Positions 7,188 to 15,294 of a stretch of 64,000 nucleotides of DNA are shown piece after piece (the first letter of the stretch is position 1; each line of letters opens with the position of its first letter). A program made the translations under genes and the position numbers. The DNA is from Mycolicibacterium austroafricanum (GTDB lineage: Bacteria; Actinomycetota; Actinomycetes; Mycobacteriales; Mycobacteriaceae), in NCBI RefSeq assembly GCF_000612725.1, contig NZ_HG964454.1, forward strand, positions 77,483 through 141,482, in the 5' to 3' direction. Below the pieces are notes generated by a model. That model did no database searches. It saw only the letters and a program-made list of their open reading frames with translations, and was not told the DNA's origin.

Positions 7188-9452
7188 TCAGCCCAGTGCA
7201 CGGCCCTGGTAAGCGACCTGCTGCGGCAGCCCGCCGGTACCGCGCGGTGCGGACTCATCGGCGGGTGCCTGCGCCGGCGGCGCAGGTGTGGCCACCGGCG
7301 GCGCGGGCTCGGCGGGTGCGGCGGGCTCGGCGGACTCGGCGGGCTCGGCGGGCTCGGCGGGTGCGGGCGCAGGGGCGGGTGCTGTACCAGCCTCCGGCGG
7401 GGTGGGAGCTGCAGGCGCGGGTTCAGCCGCGGGAGGAGGCGCTGTCACGTCCGCTGCGGGAACGGCTGCCTGGGGCGGCAACGGCTCCAGCGGGGGCAAC
7501 GGGGCCGCACTCGCTGATGACGGCGCCGTCTGCGCGTCGCCGGCGGGTGTCTCCTCGGGCAGTTCGGGCAGCGGCACCTCTGCGATGAACCCGTCTTCGC
7601 CGACGACGGAGTCCAGGTCAGTCACTTCGCCAGTGGAGGTCAGCACGCGGCCATCGCCGAGGTAGATGCCGGACTTCTCCGCACCGATGACGGCGTTGCC
7701 TGTCTCGGCCTGGGCCGGGTCGATCGGGTCGCCGAGCGATGTGATGTCCATGCCGGCAGCCTTGGCGGCGTCGAGCACGGAGACCGGCCGATCTTCCCCG
7801 GCACCGGCCATCTGCAGCATCATCTCGCCGATACGTGGGTCAGGCACACCGGCGACCTGCACGTTGGCGCCGTCAACAGGGACCGCCAAGTCGAACGGCT
7901 TGACCGTTTTCTTTGACAGCGGCACGGCATCCTTGTCGACTTTGCCGTCCCCGTCCCTGTCGACCGGCTTGCCGTTGGCGTCGAGCTGGTGGGTGCGCGC
8001 ATCGCTGCCCGGAACACCTAGCCCGGACACCGGGGCAGCTGCGGGCAGCACCACGGTTGGCGAGGTGGCGGCAGCCCGGTCGCTGTCGGCGGCGCGTGAC
8101 GCGGCGGTGTCGACGGCGGCTGCCTTGTCGTTGGCCGGATCTGCACCGCGCAACGCTTTGAGCAGTTCTTCTGGCATCGTTTTGACCGCCTGATTGAGCG
8201 GTTCGGCGGCTTGGGCCAGCGGCTTGGCGGCCTGCTGTGCCGCCTGGGCCAGGGGCGCCATGGCCTGCGCGGGGTTGGGAATCTGCGGCATCGCGCCGCC
8301 TCCGAGCCCGGAGAGCAGCTTGGCCAAATCGTCGGTGGATTTGCCGCCGCTGGCGTTGCCCGATCCCGCACTCGAGCCGGGGCCGCTAACACCGGCAGGT
8401 GCACCGCCCGCCCGCGCAGCGGGGGCAGCCGAGGTGGGTGTGGCTGAACCTGACGCGGGGCGAGCCGCCGGTGCGGCGGCGGAGGTGCCGGCAGCGGTGG
8501 CCGGAGCGGGAATGCGGGCCGCCAGCGCGCCGATGTCACGTCCCTGTCGTTCTGCCGCATCCGCCTTGTCCAGATGTGCCGCGACGGCAGAGATCTCCGT
8601 CAACCGGCCTTCGCGGGTCGCGACGATCTCGCTGATCTGACGACGTTTGTCCAGTGCTTCGCCGCGCATCTGATGGAAGGTGTCATTGGCTGCGACGCCG
8701 CCCGCGGCGAGCATCGTGTTCAGCGGGCGCGAGTCCTCCGCTGCGGTGCTGAGCCGGGTGATCGGCTCCCGCAGCGCGTCGAGCTGCTGATTGATCAGGT
8801 ACTCGCCGCTGCCTTCCAGGGCCGTGCGCAGCTCTTCGATCCGCGTGCGCCACAACGGGATGAGTGTGCTGGCTTTGTCGTGCGCCCCGCCGAGGGTGGA
8901 GACGTTGGTCCCGGTCACCGGCAGCCTGGCCCCGTCGGGGAACCACGCCAGGCTGGGGTTCACACCGAACAACGTGGTGTTGTGGGACTCGATAGCCGCG
9001 TCGAGCCGGTCGAGCGCAGCGGAGGCCTCATCGCTGAGGAGAGGCAGTGACGAGTTGCCGGGCAGCCAGAGTCGGCCGTCACTGGGGGCATCGGCTGGCG
9101 CCCCGGCCGCGACGGGGACCGCGGGCGCAGGGGTGGGAGCTGCGGGTGCTGGCGCTGCGTCCAGGCGCGGATACTGCTCGGCGAAAGTGTTGGCGATCTT
9201 CACCGGGTCGATGAGGGTGTGGCGGTCCAGCTCCCGCGCCATGTCTGCTGCCGCTCGGTCGCCGTAAGCGGTGCGTGCCCAGTCGATGAGCTGGCGGCGC
9301 TGCTCGGCGGTCGACATCGCCAGGATGTTGGCCAGTGCCGGCCCGCTGTGGTTGCCGCGCGACACGTCCCCGAGGATCTGGTTGTAGGCGATGGCGCTTT
9401 GCAACGCGGCTCCATCGGCGCGGATCTGCTCATCGGTCATCACGGGCGGCAT
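7188..9452 (-). CDS. Large Pro/Ala-rich protein at the head of the ESX-type operon
   Basis: A 754-residue protein with no clear family. Residues 1-100 and 130-310 are helical and resemble the N-terminal helical part of long ESX substrates. Residues 315-365 and 630-754 are low-complexity Ala/Pro/Gly, the tail made of repeated PAEPAE-type units. Between them is a compact domain (about 470-630) with an EF-hand-like loop (DRDGDGKVDKDA near residue 500) and a beta-rich block with IYLGDGRVLTSTG, which recalls mycobacterial ESX-associated proteins such as Rv3899c; this likeness is tentative. The start has AGGAGA upstream. Being first in the operon, it is probably a secreted or surface partner. Two decamer copies lie in it. 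Confidence 0.6.
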   Translation of the reverse strand: MPPVMTDEQIRADGAALQSAIAYNQILGDVSRGNHSGPALANILAMSTAEQRRQLIDWARTAYGDRAAADMARELDRHTLIDPVKIANTFAEQYPRLDAAPAPAAPTPAPAVPVAAGAPADAPSDGRLWLPGNSSLPLLSDEASAALDRLDAAIESHNTTLFGVNPSLAWFPDGARLPVTGTNVSTLGGAHDKASTLIPLWRTRIEELRTALEGSGEYLINQQLDALREPITRLSTAAEDSRPLNTMLAAGGVAANDTFHQMRGEALDKRRQISEIVATREGRLTEISAVAAHLDKADAAERQGRDIGALAARIPAPATAAGTSAAAPAARPASGSATPTSAAPAARAGGAPAGVSGPGSSAGSGNASGGKSTDDLAKLLSGLGGGAMPQIPNPAQAMAPLAQAAQQAAKPLAQAAEPLNQAVKTMPEELLKALRGADPANDKAAAVDTAASRAADSDRAAATSPTVVLPAAAPVSGLGVPGSDARTHQLDANGKPVDRDGDGKVDKDAVPLSKKTVKPFDLAVPVDGANVQVAGVPDPRIGEMMLQMAGAGEDRPVSVLDAAKAAGMDITSLGDPIDPAQAETGNAVIGAEKSGIYLGDGRVLTSTGEVTDLDSVVGEDGFIAEVPLPELPEETPAGDAQTAPSSASAAPLPPLEPLPPQAAVPAADVTAPPPAAEPAPAAPTPPEAGTAPAPAPAPAEPAEPAESAEPAAPAEPAPPVATPAPPAQAPADESAPRGTGGLPQQVAYQGRALG

Positions 9453-9603
9453 CGCATCTCCTGGGTCCCCGGCCCGGCCGCCGCGCGGCAGCCGGATCCT
9501 GTCTGCCGATTCCTACACCCGTGCGGGTGTGCGTGGGGGTCACGGCGCGGGAACCGACCACAACTGTCGAACAGGTGTTCGGCATCGCAGTATTGTGGAG
9601 GAC

Positions 9604-9840
9604 GTGACAGATCACGGTCTGCGGCGCACCCGGCTCGGCTGGGCCGAGCCGCCCCCGCCGCCGCAATGCGTAAACGGCCACCCGCTGCGCGGAGGAAACG
9701 GAATGGTCGTCGGCATCGCACACTGCGCTCACTGCGGGCTGCACCGCGCGATCAGCTGTGGTTTCTGCGATGCGGTGATCTACCGTCCGCCGCGAACCGA
9801 ACAGTGCAGTTTCGTCGCCATGGACGGCCGGCGCGGCTGA
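9604..9840 (+). CDS. Small Cys-rich (zinc-ribbon-like) protein
   Basis: A 78-residue protein with a GTG start lying inside a copy of the decamer GGACGTGACA (9600-9609). The sequence TATTGT at 9591-9596, 7 bp before the start, could be a -10 box, which would make the mRNA leaderless or nearly so. Cysteines are arranged as CVNGH, CAHCGLH and CGFC, a layout typical of treble-clef or zinc-ribbon metal binding. No family is recognised. It is divergent from the ESX-type operon and ends at a strong terminator. Confidence 0.65.
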   Translation: MTDHGLRRTRLGWAEPPPPPQCVNGHPLRGGNGMVVGIAHCAHCGLHRAISCGFCDAVIYRPPRTEQCSFVAMDGRRG

Positions 9841-9854
9841 TCTTGCTCGAACAG

Positions 9855-9904
9855 CAGCACGCCCCGCACCGATGTTGGGGGAGGTCGCGGTGCGGGGCGT
9901 GCTG
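9855..9904. terminator. Bidirectional terminator
   Basis: A perfect 17-bp inverted repeat (CAGCACGCCCCGCACCG and its complement) around a 16-nt loop, between two convergent genes ending at 9840 and 9913. Confidence 0.8.
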
Positions 9905-9912
9905 GGTCTGGG

Positions 9913-10152
9913 CTATCCGTTGTCGGCGAAGAACCGTCGCACCCACTCCGGGCCGAACTCGCCGAAGCGGCCGGGGTCATCGACGTGGGTCTGCATGCCG
10001 CTGGCGGTCACCATCGTCACTGGGCCGCCGTAGGTGCTGCCGACAAACTGCACCGTGCTCGCGGATTCGCCCGGATAGGTGACAGCGACCGAATAGCTGA
10101 TCTGGCCTGCGATTCCGTTCTCTCGGCGGATCTCACCGAGCTGCGGGGCCAT
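9913..10152 (-). CDS. Small protein downstream of the lytic transglycosylase
   Basis: A 79-residue protein starting ATG at 10152, only 2 bp after the transglycosylase stop, so probably co-translated. It is beta-rich in the middle (ISYSVAVTYPGE, TVQFVGSTYGG) and ends in a short helix with EWVRRFFADNG. No signal peptide and no recognised family. Close coupling suggests a role with the transglycosylase, for example in cell-wall remodelling; that is inference. Confidence 0.65.
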   Translation of the reverse strand: MAPQLGEIRRENGIAGQISYSVAVTYPGESASTVQFVGSTYGGPVTMVTASGMQTHVDDPGRFGEFGPEWVRRFFADNG

Positions 10153-10154
10153 CG

Positions 10155-11231
10155 TCAGTACCCCACACCGCGGCCGGTGCCGCGTCCCATGAACGCATCG
10201 AGCCCACTGCCGGTGTGCAGATCCACCTTGTAGCGCGAGTTGATGTAGCGCCACGCTGCGGCGATGTTGGCGTGCGGGTCATAGATCGACAGCGACGTCC
10301 CCGGTGCGTGATAGGCGGCGAACGTGCCCGGAATCGTCTGCATCAGACCGCGGCTGCTGTTTCCCGGAGCGCCGTCGGCCTGCGCGGCGCCGCGGGCATT
10401 GGAGTCCCACCGGTTCACCGCGTTGGTCGAGCCACCCGACTCGCCGCCGATGATGACGCGAGTCGCCTCGACGAACGTACCCAGCAGATCGGGGCTGACC
10501 CCCGCCGAGAGCAGGCCGGCGTGGATGTCGGTATCGGTCACCTGCTCCACGGGGTGTGCGTCATAAATGATCGCGGACTTGTCCACCGCGGCCTCGGCCA
10601 CCAGCGGATGCACCAGCAGTGTCGGAGCCGGCACGGGTCCGGGTGTCAGCACCAGCGCCCTCGACGGAGCCGGGCCGGGGATCGCTGCCGGTACGACGAC
10701 CGCCCCGGGGATCGCTGCGGGATCGGGGACTACCACGGGTGCAGCGAGCGGCGCATCGATGCCGGGTAGCGCGCCGGCAGGCACCGTCGCCGAGAGCAGT
10801 GTCGGCACGGTGGTCGTGTCGGCCGGGACCGGTACGAGCACGACCGGCCGCTGCGGTTCGGCCATGACCATGTCCGGCGCGGGCGCCCCGAACGACTCCG
10901 GGGCTGGTCCGGCAACGGGCAACGCCGCGGGCACGGGGGCAGTCGGCTGTGCGGGAATCGGTGCGAGTGGCGGCACAGTCAATGCGGCTGCCATCAGCGC
11001 CGGGGGAGCGGGCGGAACTGGACCTACCAGCTGTGCTGGGCCCGGCGCCGCGCCGGCGAACTGGCCGTGCAGCGCCACTGGAGCCGCGGGAAAGACAGCG
11101 GTGTCGGTGACCGGAACGGGGGCCGGGGCAGAGGTTTCCGCCGCTGCGGTCCCTTCGGCCAGGGCAGTCAGGGCCGCAGCTGCCGCCGCAGCGGCCAACC
11201 CTGACAGAGCCAGTCGTGTGCCAGCAGACAT
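10155..11231 (-). CDS. Secreted lytic transglycosylase (SLT domain)
   Basis: A 358-residue protein. ATG at 11231 gives a signal peptide (LALSGLAAAAAAAALTALA...). A Pro/Ala-rich linker of about 170 residues follows, then a C-terminal soluble lytic transglycosylase domain (about 215-345). The catalytic Glu is in IIGGESGG, followed by RGLMQTIPGTF and a final helix with NIAAAWRYIN. Such enzymes cut the glycan strands of peptidoglycan. In mobile elements they usually open the wall for DNA transfer machinery or for phage entry and exit. Here it neighbours ESX-type genes, which fits a conjugation- or secretion-linked role. Upstream sequence in frame is not convincing coding. Confidence 0.85.
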   Translation of the reverse strand: MSAGTRLALSGLAAAAAAAALTALAEGTAAAETSAPAPVPVTDTAVFPAAPVALHGQFAGAAPGPAQLVGPVPPAPPALMAAALTVPPLAPIPAQPTAPVPAALPVAGPAPESFGAPAPDMVMAEPQRPVVLVPVPADTTTVPTLLSATVPAGALPGIDAPLAAPVVVPDPAAIPGAVVVPAAIPGPAPSRALVLTPGPVPAPTLLVHPLVAEAAVDKSAIIYDAHPVEQVTDTDIHAGLLSAGVSPDLLGTFVEATRVIIGGESGGSTNAVNRWDSNARGAAQADGAPGNSSRGLMQTIPGTFAAYHAPGTSLSIYDPHANIAAAWRYINSRYKVDLHTGSGLDAFMGRGTGRGVGY

Positions 11232-11396
11232 AGGTTCGGACTCCCTGTGTTTCAGTCGCCCGTCGGCGCAGGCGTGTGCGGCAGAAACTAGACCGAAGCT
11301 CATCGCAGACACGGTCGCGGCGCGAACGCAATGCCGATACCGATGCCTCGCGCGATGCACGTAGAGGTTTATGCACCCGTAGGTATGCTGCCCGCC

Positions 11397-12227
11397 ATGA
11401 CAGCCAGAAAGCACCGGCGCCGCAGGCTCACTCGTGCTTGTGCCACGACCGCCGCCTGTGCGGCGTCAGCAGCCGCGATCACACTGACTGGCACCCCGAC
11501 AGCTGTCGCTGCACCGATCGATGCCGGTGCAGTTGGTCCATGGGTAGCCATCGCGGGGGTGTACGGCACCGGGCATATCGCGGACTTCACCGCGGCGTCG
11601 GAACCCGCACCCGGAGTCAGCATCCTGCAGCCGGCGCCCGACGGGACCGCCTCGCTGTGCACCGCCGGATGGGCGGTGATGAGCGTGCGCCGCGACATTG
11701 GCTATCTCACCGCGGGACACTGCGATCAGGATGAGGGCTCACCGCTGTGGATGTACACCGACACGCACGGGCAACAACGGATGTCCCTGCTACCGCTCCA
11801 GAACGCCGAGCGTGGCGCCGATGATGGCGGTCGCTCCTATGACGCGGCGCTGTTCTTCCTCTCGCCCGACCAGCAGTCCAGCGGATTCGGCACCGACGTC
11901 GCCGACGGCGTGCACCTGCGCGGGGTACTCACCGTCGACCAGGCGCAGACGCTGGAACCCGGAACCCCGATCTGCATGCACGGTTCGCGATCGGGCATAA
12001 CCTGCGGCCCGCTGATCGCCGCCGGCAGCGACGAACTGCTGTGGGGAGGCGCCGCCGTCAAAGGCGACTCGGGTGCACCGGTTTTCGTGGTCAACGCCGA
12101 CGGGGACGCCATGGCAGTCGGTACCCTCGCCGGCGGCCCGGCGGTCGATCAGAACTACGCGACCTACCTGGCACCGGTGCTGGACCGACTCAAGCTGCGT
12201 GCCATCGTCGAACAGGCCGCCCAGTGA
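11397..12227 (+). CDS. Secreted trypsin-like serine protease
   Basis: A 276-residue protein with an Arg-rich N-terminus and a signal peptide (ACATTAACAASAAAITLTG...). The chymotrypsin-fold catalytic triad is visible: His in LTAGHC, Asp in GRSYDAALF and Ser in KGDSGAPVF. A Cys pair is plausible (CTAGWAVM and GHC; CMHGSRSGITC). It is therefore an exported endopeptidase of the S1 group, not a subtilisin-like mycosin. ATG at 11397 is chosen because upstream codons do not look coding. It is divergent from the transglycosylase and overlaps the next gene by 4 bp. Confidence 0.85.
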   Translation: MTARKHRRRRLTRACATTAACAASAAAITLTGTPTAVAAPIDAGAVGPWVAIAGVYGTGHIADFTAASEPAPGVSILQPAPDGTASLCTAGWAVMSVRRDIGYLTAGHCDQDEGSPLWMYTDTHGQQRMSLLPLQNAERGADDGGRSYDAALFFLSPDQQSSGFGTDVADGVHLRGVLTVDQAQTLEPGTPICMHGSRSGITCGPLIAAGSDELLWGGAAVKGDSGAPVFVVNADGDAMAVGTLAGGPAVDQNYATYLAPVLDRLKLRAIVEQAAQ

Positions 12228-12826
12228 CCGCCACTGCCCAGCGCCACCTGAGCGCGCACGGGGCACAGCAGCTGTACGACACCGCTGCCCACGCTGCGAC
12301 CACCGCGCTGACAGTCGCCGCTGCGCTGGCCGATCCGGTGCGGTCGCAATCCTCGCGCACCATCTATCCGCTGATCGGCGCGGCTGCCAGTGGCGACGGT
12401 GCACAGGCGCGGGCCCGCTGCGGGCCGCTGTGCACGCTGGTCGCAGACGTCCTTGGTGCTGCCGGTGACGACGATCCTCGGGCGAAACTGGTGCTGGCAC
12501 TGGAGCGCTGGCTGCTGCACCCGGGTCACCGCACCGCCGAGGAACTGGTCGAAGCCGCAGCTGATGTCGTCGGTGCGCTGTGGGCCGCCGATCCCGACAC
12601 TATGGACCAAGCGTGGCTGGTCGGCGCCGGAACCGATGCGGCACTGGACGCTGCGCGGGAGAACCGCCTCGATCACTGCGGCGCGCAGGTGAGCCTGATC
12701 GCCGCTGCGACTGCCTCGCTGGTACCTCTGGTATGGGTGGCCCGCGAACTCGACGTCACCCGAGCGGTGATCTACCGCCACACCCGCAGCGCCGAACCGG
12801 ACCGCTGGCGCGAACTGCTGCCCTGA
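12224..12826 (+). CDS. Unknown helical protein coupled to the protease
   Basis: A 200-residue protein with a GTG start inside the stop of the protease gene (GTGA overlap). It is Ala-rich and helical. Its last 35 residues (WVARELDVTRAVIYRHTR...) read like a helix-turn-helix with a recognition helix VTRAVIYRH, so it may bind DNA. No family recognised. Coupling implies expression together with the protease. Confidence 0.65.
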   Translation: MTATAQRHLSAHGAQQLYDTAAHAATTALTVAAALADPVRSQSSRTIYPLIGAAASGDGAQARARCGPLCTLVADVLGAAGDDDPRAKLVLALERWLLHPGHRTAEELVEAAADVVGALWAADPDTMDQAWLVGAGTDAALDAARENRLDHCGAQVSLIAAATASLVPLVWVARELDVTRAVIYRHTRSAEPDRWRELLP

Positions 12827-13044
12827 ACAGCGCGGAACTCGAAGACTTCATCCCCCGCAGGGAACCATCGGCCGCCACAACCCCGACGGCGCCGGAACGG
12901 CAGCAGGTCGGACGCGCAATCCAGAACACGTTCGGCGCCGCTGCCCAGAGCGGCGATGAAGCTCCCATCGTCGCCGGTGAGTGTCCAGGTGTAGTCACCG
13001 GTACGGGTCAAGACTGCGATCGGCGCACCACGATCAGCGCACAC
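12772..13044 (-). CDS. Possible small protein ending the Thg1 operon
   Basis: A 90-residue frame from a GTG at 13044 that overlaps the preceding gene by 11 bp and runs 55 bp into the opposite-strand gene. The middle (YTWTLTGDDGSFIAALGSG) looks like a beta hairpin. Composition is acceptable, but the Arg-rich C-terminus lies opposite another gene. Weak evidence; it may be non-coding. Confidence 0.35.
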   Translation of the reverse strand: MCADRGAPIAVLTRTGDYTWTLTGDDGSFIAALGSGAERVLDCASDLLPFRRRRGCGGRWFPAGDEVFEFRAVQGSSSRQRSGSALRVWR

Positions 13045-13240
13045 CGCGGCGGACCTCCTGCACACAGAGCGCGCAACACGCCGTTCCGTGATGCAGCCAG
13101 TCGCCGCATCCGGGGCAGGTGTGCAGGTCGAGATCGCATGCGGGGCAGAGGGGATCACGCGGTGCAGGCTGACCGTGCACAGTCTGTGGCGTGACCACCG
13201 TCGTCACGGCGGCACCGTCGTGCGCTGCCTGAACGCTCAC
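13034..13240 (-). CDS. Small zinc-ribbon-like protein of the Thg1 operon
   Basis: A 68-residue protein whose ATG overlaps the stop of the preceding gene (ATGA at 13237-13240). Cysteines occur as CPAC, CPGCGDWLHHG and CCALC, so it probably binds one or two zinc ions. It is the fourth gene after the J-domain and Thg1-like genes. Function unknown. Confidence 0.65.
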   Translation of the reverse strand: MSVQAAHDGAAVTTVVTPQTVHGQPAPRDPLCPACDLDLHTCPGCGDWLHHGTACCALCVQEVRRGVR

Positions 13241-13707
13241 CTGAGTTTTGTTTCGCCGCGGCGCTTATCTGCCCGTTCACGCAGGCTGTCACCGCCGTTG
13301 TGGGCGATGACCTCCGCCAGCGTCATCGGCGGCAGCAGCGGTGCCGGCCACCAGCTGGGCCCCTGCTGCCAGGTCCGCTTGCGGTAGCACCAGTCGTTCT
13401 CGCCGCGCTTGCGATAGAAGCCGAGATTGGCCCCGCCGTCGATGTCGTACGGCGCGAACTCGCGCATCCGACTGCGGTAACTGGGGCGGTACCAGTACGT
13501 GCAGTAGTCGTCGAGGTGGGCGGCCACCATGCGCACCTCGTCGTCGGTCGGCACGAGTCCCGGGTCCAGGTAGGGAGTGTCGTTCACCACGATGCCGGTG
13601 ACGTAGTGCCACCGGGGATATGCCGAGTTCAGCAGCGGCACCCGCAGCTCGGTCGCCATTGCGGTCTGCGCCGCGTCGATGTCGGTGCCGGGATGATAGG
13701 TGCTCAC
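13237..13707 (-). CDS. Unknown aromatic-rich protein of the Thg1 operon
   Basis: A 156-residue protein, GTG at 13707 overlapping the thg1 stop by 4 bp. Many Tyr and Trp residues lie between residues 75 and 130 (DDYCTYWYRPSYRSR, NDWCYRKRTWQQG). It ends in a helix with LAEVIAHNGG and a basic tail. The pattern would suit nucleic acid binding. No known family. Tight coupling to the Thg1-like gene implies a shared process. Confidence 0.65.
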   Translation of the reverse strand: MSTYHPGTDIDAAQTAMATELRVPLLNSAYPRWHYVTGIVVNDTPYLDPGLVPTDDEVRMVAAHLDDYCTYWYRPSYRSRMREFAPYDIDGGANLGFYRKRGENDWCYRKRTWQQGPSWWPAPLLPPMTLAEVIAHNGGDSLRERADKRRGETKLR

Positions 13708-14615
13708 TGGGTGTCTCCGTTGGTCGTTGCCGGCGAGCGAGTGTCTTCGATGGCCTCCCACCGGTCTGCGTACAGCCGCCCCCGGCGTATCGGCAGGCAG
13801 ATGAATGTCCCGTTGTGTGCGCACTGCGGGTTGCGGCACTGGTAATTGGCGAGCGCCGCGTGCACGGTCAGCGGGACAGAGCAGAACGGACAGGGACGGT
13901 GGGTGATCTGAAACGGGGCGGGTTCTGCGATCGTCTCGTCAGCGGTGTTCTGTGCCTCGCGGATCCAGGCGTCCACCTGCGCGTAATCGATGCGGTCGTG
14001 GCGCAGGTCTCCGCCAGGCAGCACGAATGTGCCGCTCTTCATCTGGTCGGTCAGCCGTGTCCAGTTCACTCCGCGGGTGTGCAGCATGTCGTGGATCTCG
14101 GTGTGGCTCTTTCCCTGCAGCTGCGCGTGAGTGAAATGCGACTGGGCCAGCATCTGGAGGCTGTTGCGTTCCCAGTCACGCTGGCGCCACACGAACGCAT
14201 TCGGTGCGTCCTCGCGCGGGATCGAGAATGCCCGTGAATCGAACGTCGCCAGCTCCGTGCCGGGCCAGGCTTTGTTGAACGCGGCGGTGAACAGCGATGC
14301 CGACAGCGACACCAGCTTGTGCACTTTGTTGCCGAACCAGGGCTGCGACTGCAGCGATGACAGATCGTCGATCAGGAACGTCGCCTCATCGGACTGCACG
14401 TAGGCCAGCCGGAATCCAGCCATGTCCGCGGCGGTGTACTGCGCCGCGATGACCATGGCGCGGATGATGTCGCGATCGAACGGCCGCTGGCACTCGCGCG
14501 TGAACGTGTGGAACGCGCGGCCGTCGACACGGATCATCACCGGTGTGCGCGGCATCAGCGTGTGAGCGGAGGCGGCCTCGTACTGCTTCATCCGCCCGCC
14601 GAGACTGTCGTTCAC
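13704..14615 (-). CDS. thg1: Thg1-like 3'-5' polymerase with C-terminal zinc ribbon
   Basis: A 303-residue protein. Residues 1-230 match tRNA-His guanylyltransferase and Thg1-like proteins, which add nucleotides to the 5' end of RNA in the reverse (3'-5') direction. Visible motifs are the metal site MIRVDGRAFHTFTR, then YVQSDEATFLI with the second metal-binding acidic pair, and NKVHKLVSLSASLFTAAFN. The last 70 residues carry a four-Cys zinc ribbon (CPFC and CRNPQC) not present in the standard enzyme. GTG at 14615 overlaps the J-domain gene stop (GTGA). Bacterial Thg1-like proteins mostly repair truncated tRNA 5' ends. On a mobile island it may repair tRNAs damaged by toxins or phage nucleases; that role is inference. 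Confidence 0.85.
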   Translation of the reverse strand: MNDSLGGRMKQYEAASAHTLMPRTPVMIRVDGRAFHTFTRECQRPFDRDIIRAMVIAAQYTAADMAGFRLAYVQSDEATFLIDDLSSLQSQPWFGNKVHKLVSLSASLFTAAFNKAWPGTELATFDSRAFSIPREDAPNAFVWRQRDWERNSLQMLAQSHFTHAQLQGKSHTEIHDMLHTRGVNWTRLTDQMKSGTFVLPGGDLRHDRIDYAQVDAWIREAQNTADETIAEPAPFQITHRPCPFCSVPLTVHAALANYQCRNPQCAHNGTFICLPIRRGRLYADRWEAIEDTRSPATTNGDTQ

Positions 14616-15256
14616 CGGATCTTCCCAAGGCGCCGCAGCAGTTCGCCAGCCGCGACAATTTCGGTCCACATCTTCGCGTTCTCGCCGGTGTTGGCGACGC
14701 GATCGGGATGGGCGTTGGCTCGGGCCACGCGATACACCCGGTTCAGATCGGTTTCGTCGGCCAGTCCCGACACCCGCCGCAGCAGTGCCTCCGCGTCCTC
14801 GGCGCCGGTGGCCGCGACTGCCCCGGCTGCCGGAAGCGCCTTCCATCCCGCGTACTGCTCGTTGGCCGAGGTGATCCCGTAGCGCTCCAGGCGACGCAAG
14901 CCGTTGAGTCCGAGCGTGATCGCCCGCAGGTTGTCGGTCCAGCTGTCGAACTTGGCGCATGGGTAGGACAGCGGCCCCACCATCGACTCGATGTAGAGCA
15001 CCACGCCGGGGTGATCGGGACGTGCGTTGGCCCGCGGCAGACCATCGACCTTGCGGAAGTCACCTTCGCTGAGTGCCATCGCCAGCACCGACGGCGCGTT
15101 GCGGCTGCCGGTGCCCAGGTACCACAGCTCGCGGTCGAGTTCGCTCAGCGTCGTCGACAGCGGTGCCGAAAACGGTGAGCGCACGTGCTCGGTCGGGAAC
15201 GGGCCTGGCCAGCTCTGGCTGGGACGCAGAACCATTCCGTCGGGGTATCGACTCAC
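14612..15256 (-). CDS. J-domain protein heading the Thg1 operon
   Basis: A 214-residue protein with a C-terminal J domain (about 150-214): helix II VYRVARANA followed by the HPD tripeptide, then GENAKMWTEIVAAGELL as helix III. J domains recruit and stimulate DnaK-type Hsp70. The N-terminal 140 residues (LDRELWYLGTGSRN..., GVVLYIESMVGPLSYP) are of no known family and may bind the client. GTG at 15256 has AAGGAG 9 bp upstream. A TTCTCT-AGAGAA palindrome lies 21 bp upstream of the start, so expression is probably controlled there. It is first in an operon with the Thg1-like gene. Confidence 0.8.
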   Translation of the reverse strand: MSRYPDGMVLRPSQSWPGPFPTEHVRSPFSAPLSTTLSELDRELWYLGTGSRNAPSVLAMALSEGDFRKVDGLPRANARPDHPGVVLYIESMVGPLSYPCAKFDSWTDNLRAITLGLNGLRRLERYGITSANEQYAGWKALPAAGAVAATGAEDAEALLRRVSGLADETDLNRVYRVARANAHPDRVANTGENAKMWTEIVAAGELLRRLGKIR

Positions 15257-15277
15257 GGCTTTTGCTCCTTTGCAGGG

Positions 15278-15294
15278 TTCTCTAAAACAGAGAA
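15278..15294 (-). promoter_or_regulatory. Palindromic operator TTCTCT-N5-AGAGAA, site 1
   Basis: Minus strand reads TTCTCTGTTTTAGAGAA, an interrupted perfect 6-bp palindrome, 21 bp before the start of the J-domain/Thg1 operon. The same 17-mer occurs in front of the gene at 16944. Two close relatives are at 29837 and 43854. This is likely a shared repressor or activator site. Confidence 0.7.

Noticed and set aside
11397..12227. The protease as an ESX mycosin (MycP)
   Set aside because: The catalytic order His-Asp-Ser with AGHC and GDSG is chymotrypsin-like; mycosins are subtilisin-like with a C-terminal membrane helix.
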